A stretch of 64,000 bases of DNA from Sipunculus nudus (GCA_026874595.1 CM049309.1:28027033-28091032), one strand, 5' to 3'; shown: positions 34,040 to 45,176, counted from the first letter of the stretch. The notes: a model not told the origin generated them from the sequence alone. Numbers and translations are program-made.

Positions 34040-35340
34040 TTGAAGGAACAAACATACACGGGTGACCAACATGCTTTCGAAAATCGAAGATTTCCGGCAA
34101 GCAATAAAATTGTGACTGTGCCTCCAACATGTATGATCATAGACGGGGCCCGGAGGGGCCGTCACGGACCGCTGCACACGCCGGCCGCCCACCGTAAGGA
34201 CCCTGCCGCCACTTGCGGCGGCGGCTCGTGTCTTCGTGGTATGGCGGAAAACGCCGCGAGATTTGACGAGACTAACAATGTGACCCCTGAATGTGACTGC
34301 GAGTGTCAGCCGCTATCCAGCGCTGCAAACCATGTGTCTGTAGCGTAAAAAATGACAGAGTTATAGGCATTTCTTTGAATGGTCACGTGTTCTCGTTTCA
34401 CGAGAAACGGTGCGAGATATGACGAGACTCGCGATTGAATGGCTTAGAACTGGAGGGATGCTGTCTAACGCCAAAAACCAGACCTTTCTATCGCAAATAT
34501 CAACAGAGATAGAAGCTGGAAAACTCCGAATTTTCAGATTGTCAAGTTTTACCCCAAAATTTGGTAACCATGGTAACGGCAGCACAAAGCAACATGTGCG
34601 AAGGGATAAGCCAATGTTCCTAGTTTCAGATACGACCAAAAAAATGGTGTCAGGTTTAATATTTTTTGAGATATTGCAGAAAAATGATATGTTACAGTGT
34701 TTCATGTACCACGCCCCCTGGTGGCTATTTCCAAAAAATGAAAAATTGGTTTCGAGATATTTCTAAATAACACAAAATATGTCATTTTCAAAGTCATAGT
34801 TTCAAAAATGCGACCTGTAAGCCATATTTAATGAAATCTCGAAAATTCTGGTTTGACGAGAAATGGTGCGAGATTTTACGAGACTTTCACTTGTATGATA
34901 AAAAGCTTATTTAGTACTATCTGATGCAAAAAACTAGAACTCTCTAGCTTTAAAAATGACAAAGTTAGAAAAAATTGTCCTTTGATTTTCGATTTACATC
35001 ACTTTTACCCAAAAATACGTAACCATGGTGACAACCAATTTGAATCAGCTACACACCAGACGAAAGGCCTTGGAATGACGATTAAAATGAGCCATGTTTG
35101 AAGTGGCTATGACAAATAGTAATGGAGATATGAAGAAAAGAGCACTTTAGGAACTTTTGATGACCTTGACCTTGACCTTTGATCTATATTGCCCAAAGGC
35201 TTCTTGCATTTTTGATTTTACACAAACTGTGAAAGTTTGAAAGCGATGGGATCAAAATTGCGACCTGTAGAGACTGGACAGACAAACAAACAAACAAACA
35301 GACAAACAGACATCCGCGACTGACCAACCAGCTTGCGAAA
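34040..35340 (+). repeat. Large module 4, near-identical to module 1
   Basis: Aligns with 25300-26300 at very high identity by eye, including hairpins (~34388, ~34855), X-box words (~34562, ~35018), a CTCF-like core (~34708) and a half-site string (~35160). It keeps an extra ~85-bp GC-rich segment (about 34120-34205) that module 1 lacks. Module 2 has a related segment at that place, so module 1 probably lost it. Confidence 0.85.
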
Positions 35341-35525
35341 ATCGAAGATTTCCGGCAAGCAACAAACATACGGAACTGACCAACATACTTGCGAAAATCG
35401 AAGATTTCCGGCAAGTAACAAACATACGCAAGTGATCAACATGCTTGCCGAATCTTTGATTCCGGCAAGCAACAAACAGACATACGCAACTGAGCAATAT
35501 GCTTGCCGAAATCTTTGATTCCGGC
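35320..35525. repeat. ~58-bp hairpin minisatellite, copy 2
   Basis: About four units of the CTTGCGAAAATCGAAG / GATTTCCGGCAAGCAAC type, ending exactly where the LINE reading resumes. See 25190-25365 for the first array. Confidence 0.75.
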
Positions 35526-36394
35526 AAGCAACAAATACAATCGATATGTTAGAAGAAGATTTTATTGATTACTCAGTACAAAAGCATAGAAACAATCCTA
35601 CAAAAAATCATAGACCCTCAATTTACAGTAGCGTAAACAAGTTTCACTTTAAACATATGTGTTAATAAAATACATAAATATATACAAAACTTAAATCATA
35701 AGAAGACCACTTGTTACGATCGAATTCTAGCCAAAATTTTTACACTTAGTGCAGATCAAGTGGCCCCCCGAAATTGTTGTTTTGTTAATACAACTTTAGA
35801 AACGGGCTCATTTCCGGATAGTGTTAAATGTGTTGAAGAAGTTCCTATTTACAAACAAATCAGACCATATGACAAAAAAGAATTATTGGCCTGTGAGTCT
35901 ATTACCAAGTATCTCTAAAGTTTTTGAAAAGATTATTAACGAACAGATGCAGGAATTTTTAAACTATGTAGTAAGTCCGGAGAAATCTGCATATAGAAAA
36001 GATCATTGAACAGACATTGTCCTATTATATCTTCCTGAAATTTGGAAAAAAAAAAGCATTAGATAAAAAAAACAGAAAGTAGGAGCAGTTCTAATGGACC
36101 TAAGTAAAGCTTTTGATTGTTTACCATTCGACTTATTGGTGGCAACACTGGAAGCATATGGTATGTCAGATATAAGCTCTTCTGCTTATAACTAATTATA
36201 TAAGAAATAGGAAACGGAGAGTTAAAGTTAGGGGTAGTCGTAGCAAGTGGAGCTATATGGCAATAAAGAAAATTTTCACAGAAAATATATCCAACATCAT
36301 CAAGAAAGGTGCAAAATAACTGTATACACTTAAAAGACTGAGAAACAACATAGACTCAGACTGTTGTCTTACATTACTTAGATGTTATATACTG
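35526..36394 (+). pseudogene. CR1-like LINE ORF2, middle part (reverse transcriptase)
   Basis: Resumes the LINE after the 12.3-kb block: MLEEDFIDYSVQKHRNNP, then ILAKIFTLSADQVAP, KKNYWPVSLLPSISKVFEKI, NEQMQEFLNYVVSPEKSAYR, and the RT motif A region VLMDLSKAFDCLPFDLL. These are ordered as in non-LTR retrotransposon reverse transcriptases. Frames change several times, notably at A-runs near 36050 and 36070. After the RKRRVKVRGS segment (~36220) the reading jumps to the thumb region, so the catalytic YADD motif is deleted. The copy is dead. It is then interrupted at 36395 by a MITE. Confidence 0.88.
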
Positions 36395-36439
36395 CATTGG
36401 CGGCGAAACAAAATTTTCGTTGGGGGGGGGCAATAGTAG

Positions 36440-36482
<43 letters not shown>

Positions 36483-36533
36483 TAATTTTAAAATATATAT
36501 TATTTATATATATATATATATATTTATACATAC

Positions 36534-36591
<58 letters not shown>

Positions 36592-37022
36592 GTATGTAAA
36601 TCAGGGCCGAAGGCGACCCAAATGGCAGGGAGCCTGAAGCGGATACGAGGGGGAAATCCCCGACGGGGGAGGGTGTGGGAGGGGGATGTCCCCCTGCTAC
36701 GGTCTGGAAAATTTTGAAAAAAAAACTATGTATACTACTGCATTCTGGTGCATTTTTTGCTGTCATTTATTGGTCAATGCTTACATAGTAAAACAGTACC
36801 TCCTTGTTAAGAGATTGTTATTTGTCTGGCAATGGATGCATTTTGACACAGAATATCAACGTTGGCTGCGGCCAAAGCTCGCGAAGCGCCCGAGCGGAGG
36901 AGGATATATATATATATATATATATGTGAGAGTGCAAATACTCAATTATAAAATTAGTGGATGTTTTTATACCAATGACTTATTAACAATTTCACTGGGG
37001 GGTCCCGGTTTCGCCGCCTATG
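36395..37022. mobile_element. 628-bp MITE inserted in the LINE
   Basis: The ends pair as inverted repeats: CATTGGCGGCGAAAC on the left and the complement of CATAGGCGGCGAAAC on the right. The 5-bp duplication TACTG flanks it (36390-36394 and 37023-37027), and removing it restores the LINE reading. The interior has (TA)n tracts (36443-36478, ~36500-36600, 36904-36925), a stretch GGGGGATGTCCCCC and no transposase. The TIR resembles hAT-type MITEs, but the visible target duplication is shorter than the 8 bp expected there. Confidence 0.8.
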
Positions 37023-37790
37023 TACTGAGTCACATGAAGTATTGATGCACTGTATGGCACTTTACTTATAGGTAAAATACAAAATTATTAGACAAAAAAA
37101 TGCAGGAACGAGGTTTACGATATGTCTTTAAAGACTATAAAAGCACATATGATAACCTCCTGTTAAAATCAAATTTACCTTCGCTGGAAACGGCCAGAAG
37201 AAGAACAGTGTTCATTACAGTGTTTAAAATACTTCATGGTCTAGGCCCAGTGTATCTAAATGAATAACTATGCAAAACAAATAGACATGATAATTTAAGA
37301 AATAGTGAAAATAAACTTCTACTACAGTATATAAACACAGAAATATGGGGCATCAGGACTCTTCAACATCAAGGTGTGAAAGAGTGGAACTCTCTGCCCG
37401 AAGAATTCAAGGCTTGATCAGAACTCAATACATTTAAAAGATTCTGTATAAATTATTGTCTTAATCATTTTTAACCTTTATCACACGTCAGTGGTTTTAT
37501 TATTCCAGTATACTAGTTTTAACTGAACATTTTTTGATCATTTTATGATTGTAATGTCATTTTAAAACCAGTATAACCATACAATGAACACGAATGATGG
37601 ACTGATACTACAGTGGAATGTGTAAACACCATACTTTTTATCTTGTATCTTGACTCTTATGTTTTATAGTATTGGTTTTCATAACATATCTTATGTATGT
37701 AGTCGGTGACAGAAGCTCTGTGAGCTTATTTTGAATATGTTGACCATAGAAAACCGACTTTAGATAAAACTTATCTTATCTTATCTTTCT
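37023..37790 (+). pseudogene. CR1-like LINE ORF2, C-terminal part and 3' tail
   Basis: Continues the LINE: MQERGLRYVFKDYKSTYDNL, SNLPSLETARRRTVFI, FKILHGLGPVYLNE (then a stop), GVKEWNSLPEEFKA (then a stop), FKRFCINYCLNHF. This is the usual C-terminus of CR1-like ORF2 proteins. The 3' untranslated part ends with AACTTATCTTATCTTATCTT near 37770-37787, the short microsatellite tail typical of this group. Several in-frame stops confirm decay. Confidence 0.87.
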
Positions 37791-37857
37791 ATTTCAAACC
37801 CAGTTCGATCATATGAATGTGGTTAAACTCAACTGTAACTTTAAATAATTAGTATAA

Positions 37858-37858
37858 A

Positions 37859-37942
<84 letters not shown>
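37858..37942. repeat. Compound microsatellite (TTA)n(TA)n
   Basis: About 40 bp of TTA repeats followed by about 43 bp of TA repeats. The same order recurs at 40289-40385. Confidence 0.95.
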
Positions 37943-37944
<2 letters not shown>

Positions 37945-39339
37945 AAATAATCTCGGAACGAAAAATGTCAAAGCTTTTTCATTGGTCTTTTCATTTTATT
38001 GGCTAAACCCTAATATACATGACAGATTTAACAAAAACAATTTATCATTATTAGACTTTCTTTCATTTCATGGATTTTCTCTTTCGGTTTTAACAAAGTA
38101 TTATGTATTGATTCTTTTTATAATTTAAACAAATTATCACAAGTTATATACTAGTACTAGGAATAAATATTTCAATGTAATATTATTAGTAAACGAGTAA
38201 TTATTTCCATTGTATATATATTTTATACTCACATTATATATTACTTTATTAATATCTATTTCATTATAAAAATAATCATTGCTGTTACCATATATTGTAT
38301 AGAAAGTATTTATTTAACAATTAATATTTTTATTATAGCAATATAGCACCCAATGTGTGCAAGCTTATAATTTTCTTTCAGGTGGAATGAAAAAACACAA
38401 TTATGGGCAATTAATTACCGATTAAACCAAAATTGAAAGAGGGAAAAGACAAACACGCAGCCACACACAAACACGCACAAACAAAAAGTAAAGCTTAAAA
38501 AAATAACATCGTTTTATTGTGCACGGAATAACGTGGATTGCATTGCCCGTTATAAAAAGGTACGGATTGCGTTAGTTACGTGCTTATGGTAACGCTTGAT
38601 CGTGGCTGCAAGCTATGGCTCTTAATCCGAAACCGGGCCTGCTCCATACCTCATTGAATATCCTGTTGGTTCTCGCCGAGCTGACAGTGGTCCTGTATGC
38701 AACCCACGTGGGGTTGACATCCGAGTTAAAATGCTAATTTAACCAATGGATACAATTTAATGCCATGAAAGTGTTTTTGTGACAAGATAGATATAACAAA
38801 CAACTATAAGGTTACGGTTTTTCACAAAAATGTCAATTTTACGATTTTTGACGATCATAAGACCTTTATATTTAGTAAACAATTCTGAAATGTGATTTGT
38901 TATGGGATATTATCCGCCAAAGTGAAGGCTGTACTCTCTTTTTGGCATAAACATTTCTTCTGCTGATGAAGTGAATAAAATTGTCCATGTAAGTCACACG
39001 AATGGAACTGCACTTGTGGTTGGAAAGCATATAACACATATATAGAATGAAGCGTGAAACCCTTAACAGTGAAACCTCTGACCTCTTGATTAGCCATGAC
39101 TAAATGCAAGGATGCTGAACACCAGATGGGATAGTCAGCTGCAATTTGAATGTCGTGGGGGCGGCCTCCTGGGGTTCAAATGACTATTAAATTGAAGGGA
39201 CACTATAGAATGACATGTTTATGGTGTTTGATGTGCACATTGATACTCAAGAGTGAGAAAAACGAAGCGTAACTCAGACTGGTATTGTAGTATGGATCGA
39301 TAGCTTGCCCAGTGCCTGCCGCAGCCCATGTTTTGCCTA
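37943..39339. other. No gene recognised
   Basis: AT-rich up to about 38500, then mixed sequence. I see no coding signal. The last ~150 bp (AAGGGACACTATAGAATGAC onward) may belong to another dispersed element into which the BEL element inserted. Confidence 0.5.
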
Positions 39340-39606
39340 TGTTGAGGACCAAAGACAAGCTCAACACCATGGCAGTCACATAAACACAGAGAAAAAAAGC
39401 TGAACAAACTTCTTGTGATGAAACAATAGCTGGACTGTTTATTAATACCTCTAACATACGAGAGCAACATAATGTAGTACGGGAATGGTTAATAGATGGC
39501 AGCACGTTACCGTGTGTTGAGACAAAAAAAAAAAAGTGTGGGGGGGGGGGGGGGGGGGGTAAATACAGTGGTATGATAATAACAAAATAATAGTCTGTCC
39601 TCAACA
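39340..39606 (-). repeat. 3' LTR of the BEL/Pao element
   Basis: Matches 45200-45453 with a few substitutions and a long G-run at 39540-39559. Confidence 0.92.
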
Positions 39607-40321
39607 TTACTCGCACCTATTGGAGAGATAACTCCAATACTAATGCACTTGACTGAGGACAGCCGTCTGCAAGGCAATATTACAATACAAGTCTCAGTCT
39701 GATTTATCATGTGGACATAAGAAATCCCATTATTACAAAGTTAACAAAAGATACTAATCTTAATCTCCGACTGAAATCGCCGATTTGGTTTCCACCTAGA
39801 AAGTAAACGGTGACATTGTTATAGCTCCAGACTGTGTGTGTGGTTTTATCATCTTAATAACATAAACGGCATAAAAGACAGAGGATCGATCTATAATAAT
39901 AGCACATGTTGCATCAATAAACATAAAATACAGTTCATATATCTAACCTTTGCACGGGCTTAACAACCCGCACCGCGCGTGTTACTCTAACTGTTCTTAC
40001 AGGTAACCTATTAGTCATCTCCACGTTTAATTCAGGCATGGCGTCTCCAGGCATGGCGTCTCCATGCTCTGAATCTGGTTTCTCCCCAGGACCTATGTCC
40101 TGGGACACCCCTTTATCTAAATCATTAACTTTAAATTATGCAATCTCTGTATGGGGCGCACAAGAGACCCCCTTGTGGTTTGAAGTTCAACGCTACGAGT
40201 AAGGGCATCACTGCTCTGAAACGAGGGCCTCCGAGAGGATTCTTTTAAGGCGGTACAAAAACGTTGCCGTGCCCCTGCCCCCTCGAAGCACTATAATTAT
40301 TATTATTATTATTATTATTAT

Positions 40322-40388
<67 letters not shown>

Positions 40389-40849
40389 TCACCAGGCCGG
40401 GCCCCCTTTGACACCCCCCCCCCCCCAACCTCGCAGCGATCAGTCTGAATTAAAAGCAGTATAGCCCTTAAAAACAAATTAAACATATTCCTTATTTAGG
40501 TCCAACTTCCCCAGAAAACTGTGGCCGGCCCGAGCCCCTTTGATCGGTCCCGCATGATTAAAGTCATACAAAAAGATACACACAAACGAAAAAAATTGTC
40601 ATTTAAAGTAATTTTTAGACTGATAAATCCTTTGGCCTCCCAAGGCCACCTCACATCCTCCTGATTGAAACCATGTAACATACAACCAAATGAAATATGA
40701 CCTTTCAGGGTCGAAGGACCATTAAAGTATTTATTTAGCACCACACATGCATTCAAGGTTTCTCATGTATAACTTGTATATTAAGTGATCTATCATATAC
40801 AGAAGGTGGAGAGAAAACGGAATCTGATTGGTTATCAATTTATCACACA
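39607..40849 (-). other. Degenerate 3' interior of the BEL/Pao element
   Basis: No intact coding. It holds an (ATT)n(TA)n microsatellite at 40289-40385, a C-run of ~14 near 40417, and a GGCCGGGCCCCCTTTGA word that may mark an inserted short element. A minus-strand open frame at 40496-40756 is not recognised. Confidence 0.6.
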
Positions 40850-41039
40850 TTGTTAGTTCTCCACTGCGCATGCGCAGAATTCGTAGTCGGGGTTCCACTT
40901 GGGATATCCGGTCTTTTCTCTTGCGCCACGCAACAGCACGTCGCAAGAATTTTTACTTTTTTTTTTCACGAGGGCCTTTATGAGCTTCTGCAAAATCTTC
41001 ACGCTTATCTTAGCTTAAGTTCCTTGTTATCGGGCATTC

Positions 41040-41422
41040 TTTCGTGATTAGACCGGAAAATTCCCTGTCGTCTGTCGATATTTTAACTGGGCAACATGCA
41101 ATCAGATAGAGACATTGATTCTGTCAACTCTAGCTGCACGGCCATGGTGACAGCGCATGTGAATAAAAGCAAGTAAAACTTGTTTCCAGGGAAATCTACA
41201 CAATAAAGAGGACCTAGTCAACAGTTTAGCTAAATGCCCCTGTGGTATAATTATAGGGTGCTTCTCTTCAAAGGTAAATTCAGACCGCTGTAACCTACCC
41301 TTAATCCTGAGCAGTCCGTCATCCCCTATAAACGGATTTAGACTATACAATACAGAACCACGCTGAACCAACTGACCTTGATTCAGGGCTTCAATTTCTG
41401 CTGCAAAGCTTGCATACTGCAC
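41040..41422 (-). pseudogene. pol: BEL/Pao integrase remnant
   Basis: Contains the segment that precedes the integrase zinc finger in BEL/Pao elements: SLNPFIGDDGLLRIKGRLQR and EEKHPIIIPQGHLAKLL. The text then shifts frame; in another frame KFYLLLFTCAVTMAVQLEL and ESMSLSDCML match the integrase core start. The zinc finger itself is missing and the remaining core is lost. Non-functional. Confidence 0.83.
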
Positions 41423-41692
41423 ATATTTGAATAGGCATCGCTCAGCACCAACAATTTCCTCATGAGAGGGATCGCCAAACTTACGTTACATTGGATTCCT
41501 CAAATTGTGGATAAACCTTGAAACCCAAGCAGTCACTCGTAGGGCCTTAGTGAATTTACCCCATCTATCTATCTCTAATATCTCTTCAGGTTGTGATCTC
41601 ACAACCAACGACACATCAGGCACAGCCTCCTCTTGGAGGCCTTGATCACCTGTGAATACTGTATCCTGGCAATGGTTTTCATGTGGCTCACC

Positions 41693-42148
41693 TTACCATC
41701 TAGGACCCTCTAACCACAACCTAGATGCCACCAAGTCCTCAGCAGTAAAATCTCTGGTGAGGAGATCTGCTGGATTTTCTTTCCCAGGACAGTGAAACCA
41801 GACCGAGGGATTTGTAAGAGTCTGGATCTCAGAGACTCTGTTAGATACAAATGGCTTCCATCTACTGGGGTCGCCTTTAATCCACTCAAAAGCTACGGTG
41901 CAGTCCGACCAGCATCTATAGACAATATCAGGCAATTTGAGCGCTTCTCGGACAGACACCAGAAGCCGGGCAGACATAACAGCCCCCAGCAACTCTAGCC
42001 GTGGCAAAGTAATTCCTTTCATTGGGGCCACTCTGGCCCGAGATAAGATGAGAGAAACCTGGGAAGTCCCGTCACCCTGGGGAACACACAAATACACTGC
42101 GGCTCCGTAACCTCTTTCAGATGCATCGCCAAAACAATGCAACTCCAA
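41693..42148 (-). pseudogene. pol: BEL/Pao RNase H region
   Basis: About 150 residues typical of the BEL/Pao RNase H-like domain: HCFGDASERGYGAAVYL (catalytic Asp), RLELLGAVMSARL (Glu), YRCWSDCTVAFEWIKG (Asp), and ENPADLLTRDFTAEDL. This stretch is intact, but both neighbours are in other frames. It lies between the RT connection region (42200-42604) and the integrase remnant. Confidence 0.9.
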
Positions 42149-42199
42149 GTCCTTTAACCCTATCCACGAGCCTGTAGTGTAGCATCTGCGGATGTTCCA

Positions 42200-42663
42200 T
42201 CACTGGATTATTTCCAGACCCTGAATCCATTTGATAAACCAGGCATCTATATCAAGGGGAACCTCAGCGTCCCAATCAAGCCCTAACTGCCAGATTTCTT
42301 GCACTAGTATCTTGGCCGTCATTGTGAAAGGGGCCAAGAATCCCAAGGGACCATACAGTCGGGCAAGCAAACTAAGAACAAAACGCTTGGTCGTAACTAG
42401 CCCTGTAGGGATCTGAACACCTTCAAATGAAAAAAAGTCTGAACTGGTTGACCACTTCAGTCCCAGTATCTTCACAGACTCTAAATCTTGATGCTTGGAG
42501 CCAAATTCCCTGAAAAACATGTCATTAACCGTTTGGTTATTCGAGTTACATTTTGCAAGATTCATGTTGGCCTCAAGCAAAATTCGACTTGCTTCCCGGT
42601 ACAATTCGCATGCTTCCTCCTCGGAGTCAGCACCAGAGAGCCAGTCATCAACATATAGATTCT
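42200..42663 (-). pseudogene. pol: BEL/Pao reverse transcriptase, second half
   Basis: Includes the catalytic YVDDWLSGA near 42640-42660 and the following NLAKCNSN, SVKILGLKW and LLARLYGPLGFLAPFTMTAK words conserved in this family. The piece joins the first half at 42663 with a frame change and a deletion of perhaps 13-15 residues just ahead of YVDD, so the enzyme is broken. Confidence 0.87.
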
Positions 42664-43252
42664 CACCCAGCTCCTATGGTAGCATTTAACAAGAAAGGAC
42701 TACTTTTATTCCCGAAGGGAACTCTTAGAAATCTCATAGTCCTAACTCCACCCTGATGATGCCACAGGAACCGATGGACATCTCGATCCTGTTTCCTTAC
42801 ACCAACCTGCAAGAACGCTTTAGTGATGTCTGCTGACAACGCTACTCTCCAGCGACGGAATCGGATAAGAATATCCACTAAGATGGGAATGAGAGAAGGG
42901 CCAGCCTCCAGGCAGTCATTCAAAGAAATGCCGTTAAACCCTACAGCTGAGGCATCAAACACGGGTCTTACCTTTGTGGTGAGGCTACTCTCCTTCACCA
43001 CGGATGATGAGGCAGGTAATACACTGGGTATGATGCATACATTTCATTAGGGGGAACCTCCTCAGTAATCCCCTGAGACTCCATTTCCTCTAATGCCTTA
43101 TCATACCTGTCGTCCATTTCAGGATCTTTGGATAGCCTCTTAGCCAAACTATTCAATCTATTTCTAACTATCCCTTCATTATTCTGAAGCCTGGGTAACC
43201 AAGCATTGTTCTTCCAAGGTAGAGCGACCTCATGACGCCCCTTGGTGAACAC
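42663..43252 (-). pseudogene. pol: BEL/Pao reverse transcriptase, first half
   Basis: Two overlapping frames. 42995-43252 holds HEVALPWK, RLSKDPEMDDRYDKAL and YPVYYLPHHPW, the usual lead-in to BEL/Pao RT. 42663-43001 holds VRPVFDASA, SLNDCLEAGPSL, VALSADITKAFLQV (motif A) and VPFGNKSSPFLLNAT (motif B). A one-base shift near 43000 separates them. Confidence 0.88.
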
Positions 43253-43417
43253 AACCGACTCCTCAAACTTGGACAGGACCTTGTCCTTACTATGTTTCTA
43301 TTCTATAGGACTTATACCCACTGACCCAAGATCCCAAAATTTCTTCAGGGTAGTGTCTGGTATATCAGACAAAGCAAACGGTGAGGGACATCTTTAGCCC
43401 CATGACTGGGACCCCCA

Positions 43418-43771
43418 CTACTCCAAGTTACCCACTGTTACCAAGGGTTTTAACATCTCAGGAGGGATACTGTTACGGTACATAGGTGCACAAATTGTTT
43501 TGACTTCAACAGCATTAAGGGTCTCTGTGCCTCCATACTTACCTTGTAGGCTAAGTTTGTAAACATTATGGATTGCAGCAGAAGTGGGCAACTTATCTCC
43601 AAAGGCAGCATATGACATTTGGTTGGTAGTAACAAACTCAGGCCCTACTTTACGCACTAAGTCACTTGAGATGTAAGAATTATCAGAACCCGTATCAAAC
43701 ATCAGGGTGACTCTTGTAGTACCCTTTGCTCCATGTATCAAAACACTAGCTGTTCGAAGTAAAGTACACAA
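43418..43771 (-). pseudogene. pol: BEL/Pao aspartic protease
   Basis: Retroviral-type protease: LMFDTGSDNSYISSDL carries the active-site DTG. Such proteases cut the Gag-Pol polyprotein. Upstream coding to the zinc knuckles is interrupted. This ~117-residue piece is itself open, but a frame break follows near 43400 before the RT lead-in. Confidence 0.85.
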
Positions 43772-43929
43772 TTTGTTAGTACAACATGATACACTTCATT
43801 TGCAGCAGAACTTCTGACACTGGTATCACTTGATTCTGAGGGATTAGGAGTAACATTGCTATTCTGAGCATCTCTTTGTTTAACATTACTGTTACCACCT
43901 GTACCGGTACATAGTAACTCATGATGCCT

Positions 43930-45132
43930 GCCTTTACATTAAGCACATGTTAACGTGCATCCCTTTGCAATATGGCCTTTGCCCAAACATCTGAAACAAA
44001 GTCCTGCACTCTGTATCTTCTTATGTCGTTGAGGTACTGGCATCTTCAACATGTCCCAACACTTGTCTGCAGTACGATGCTTCCCATAAAACGCACAACT
44101 CCTCACATAAGTCGTAGTGTGCAGCGCCGAGGCTGTAGCAACACGCACTGGACGCCTCTCCTCTGTAACAGCCTTCACTAAATTACTGTTATTTGCATCT
44201 TTAAATGTCTCTGTTCTTTCTCTTCGTTCTATCTCTCTCTTGAAAAATAACAGTAGCCAGTTCAAATCACTCTCTCTGCCACCCCCTTCTCGGACCCATT
44301 CCATTCTAATGTCCTGTGGGAGGCGAGATAATATTACTGGGCCAGTGGCGTCAGAAATATACCGTACATGGACCCATCAATGCCCAAGGCCTCAAGACTA
44401 CGAACAAGTCCCTGTAGTTCGTCTTGTAACCGCCAGAGGGCAGCAACTCTCGTACCTTGCTTATTTGCTTGTACTGACATGTTAAGCAAGGCCTGATATA
44501 ATTCTCTCCTTACGTCCATATCTCTCTTTTAAGAGTTCACATGCAAGCGAGTAATGACCTGCTGTAATAGTTTAACCTTGTATACAAGATTTAGCTTCAC
44601 CTTCAAGCAGCGATTCAAGATATGTTAATTTACTTACAACTGGAATGTCCGACTGGTCCACAATGGCGGTAAACTTGTCCCAGAAAGTTTGCCATTCTGT
44701 ATAATCACCACAGAATTTGGGCAATTCTATCTGCGGAAGCCTCACTGCTTGTGTACTGTTACTTTCCCTGGAGGCCTCGCTCAGCCTGTCGCCCGTATCA
44801 CTATCAGCACTGTCGGTATGCTCGGTAAGCGACGTAGACAGTCTAGACAGAAGCTCAGCGGCCGCGATTTTAGGCCTTCGGATTTTCTCCCGAAACTCTG
44901 CCGCTTAATCAATGTCCTAATCAAGTTCCTCATTAACTAACAAAATCTCGACGTTGGCCTGTGCCGTATCCAAACTCTCTAAACGTCGATCGAACTCAGC
45001 GATAGCGTCTGACAATTCAAACTGACTAACCGCGCCATCCTGTTGCTTGATCAATGTGTCAAGATTTTTCGAGGCTCGAGTGGCCCAGCTCTTGGCGCCC
45101 CGTCTCGTTTTCAAGCAATTCTCTAAAGCCAT
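43930..45132 (-). pseudogene. gag: BEL/Pao Gag
   Basis: The start ATG at 45132 gives a charged helical N-terminus (MALENCLKTRRGAKSWATR). Two in-frame stops (TAG at 44917, TAA shortly after) interrupt it. The frame then continues with EFREKIRRPKI, the family words ELPKFCGDYTEWQTFWDKF and SKLTYLESLLEGEAKSCIQG, and after a frame change SLEALGIDGS. The last part (43939-44304) has zinc knuckles: CAFYGKHRTADKC, where the second Cys is replaced by Tyr (TAT), CFRCLGKGHIAKGC, and a third, CKGRHHELLC, lying past another stop. Confidence 0.85.
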
Positions 45133-45176
45133 GCTCCTTTTCTCTGCTAACTATCTGCCACCGCAAACAGGAAACA

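Larger units (their letters stand above)
23263..35525. mobile_element. 12.3-kb modular repeat block inserted in a LINE
   Basis: Begins AAACTAGACGACCATAGGTC and ends GCCGGCAAGCAACAAA-like (CCGGCAAGCAACAAA). It is built from interleaved families: ~330-bp units (23470-24720, 31640-32210, 33400-34035), ~200-bp units (26780-27240, 29000-30380), and larger modules (24720-26500, 27240-28960, 30380-31440, 34040-35340). The start word recurs inside near 26487, 28932 and 31424, each after an (ACAG)n/(ACAA)n run, as if several elements sit end to end. No transposase, helicase or other protein is recognised. Removing it rejoins the LINE reading, which is the best evidence that it is an insertion. I saw no clear target duplication. 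Confidence 0.7.

Noticed and set aside
25190-35525. CRISPR-like array because of regularly spaced CTTGCCGG hairpins
   Set aside because: Only three to four units, the spacers are themselves repeats, and the DNA is clearly animal nuclear sequence.
39160-39185. Possible tRNA-type B box (GGGTTCAAATG)
   Set aside because: No matching A box, cloverleaf or acceptor stem around it.
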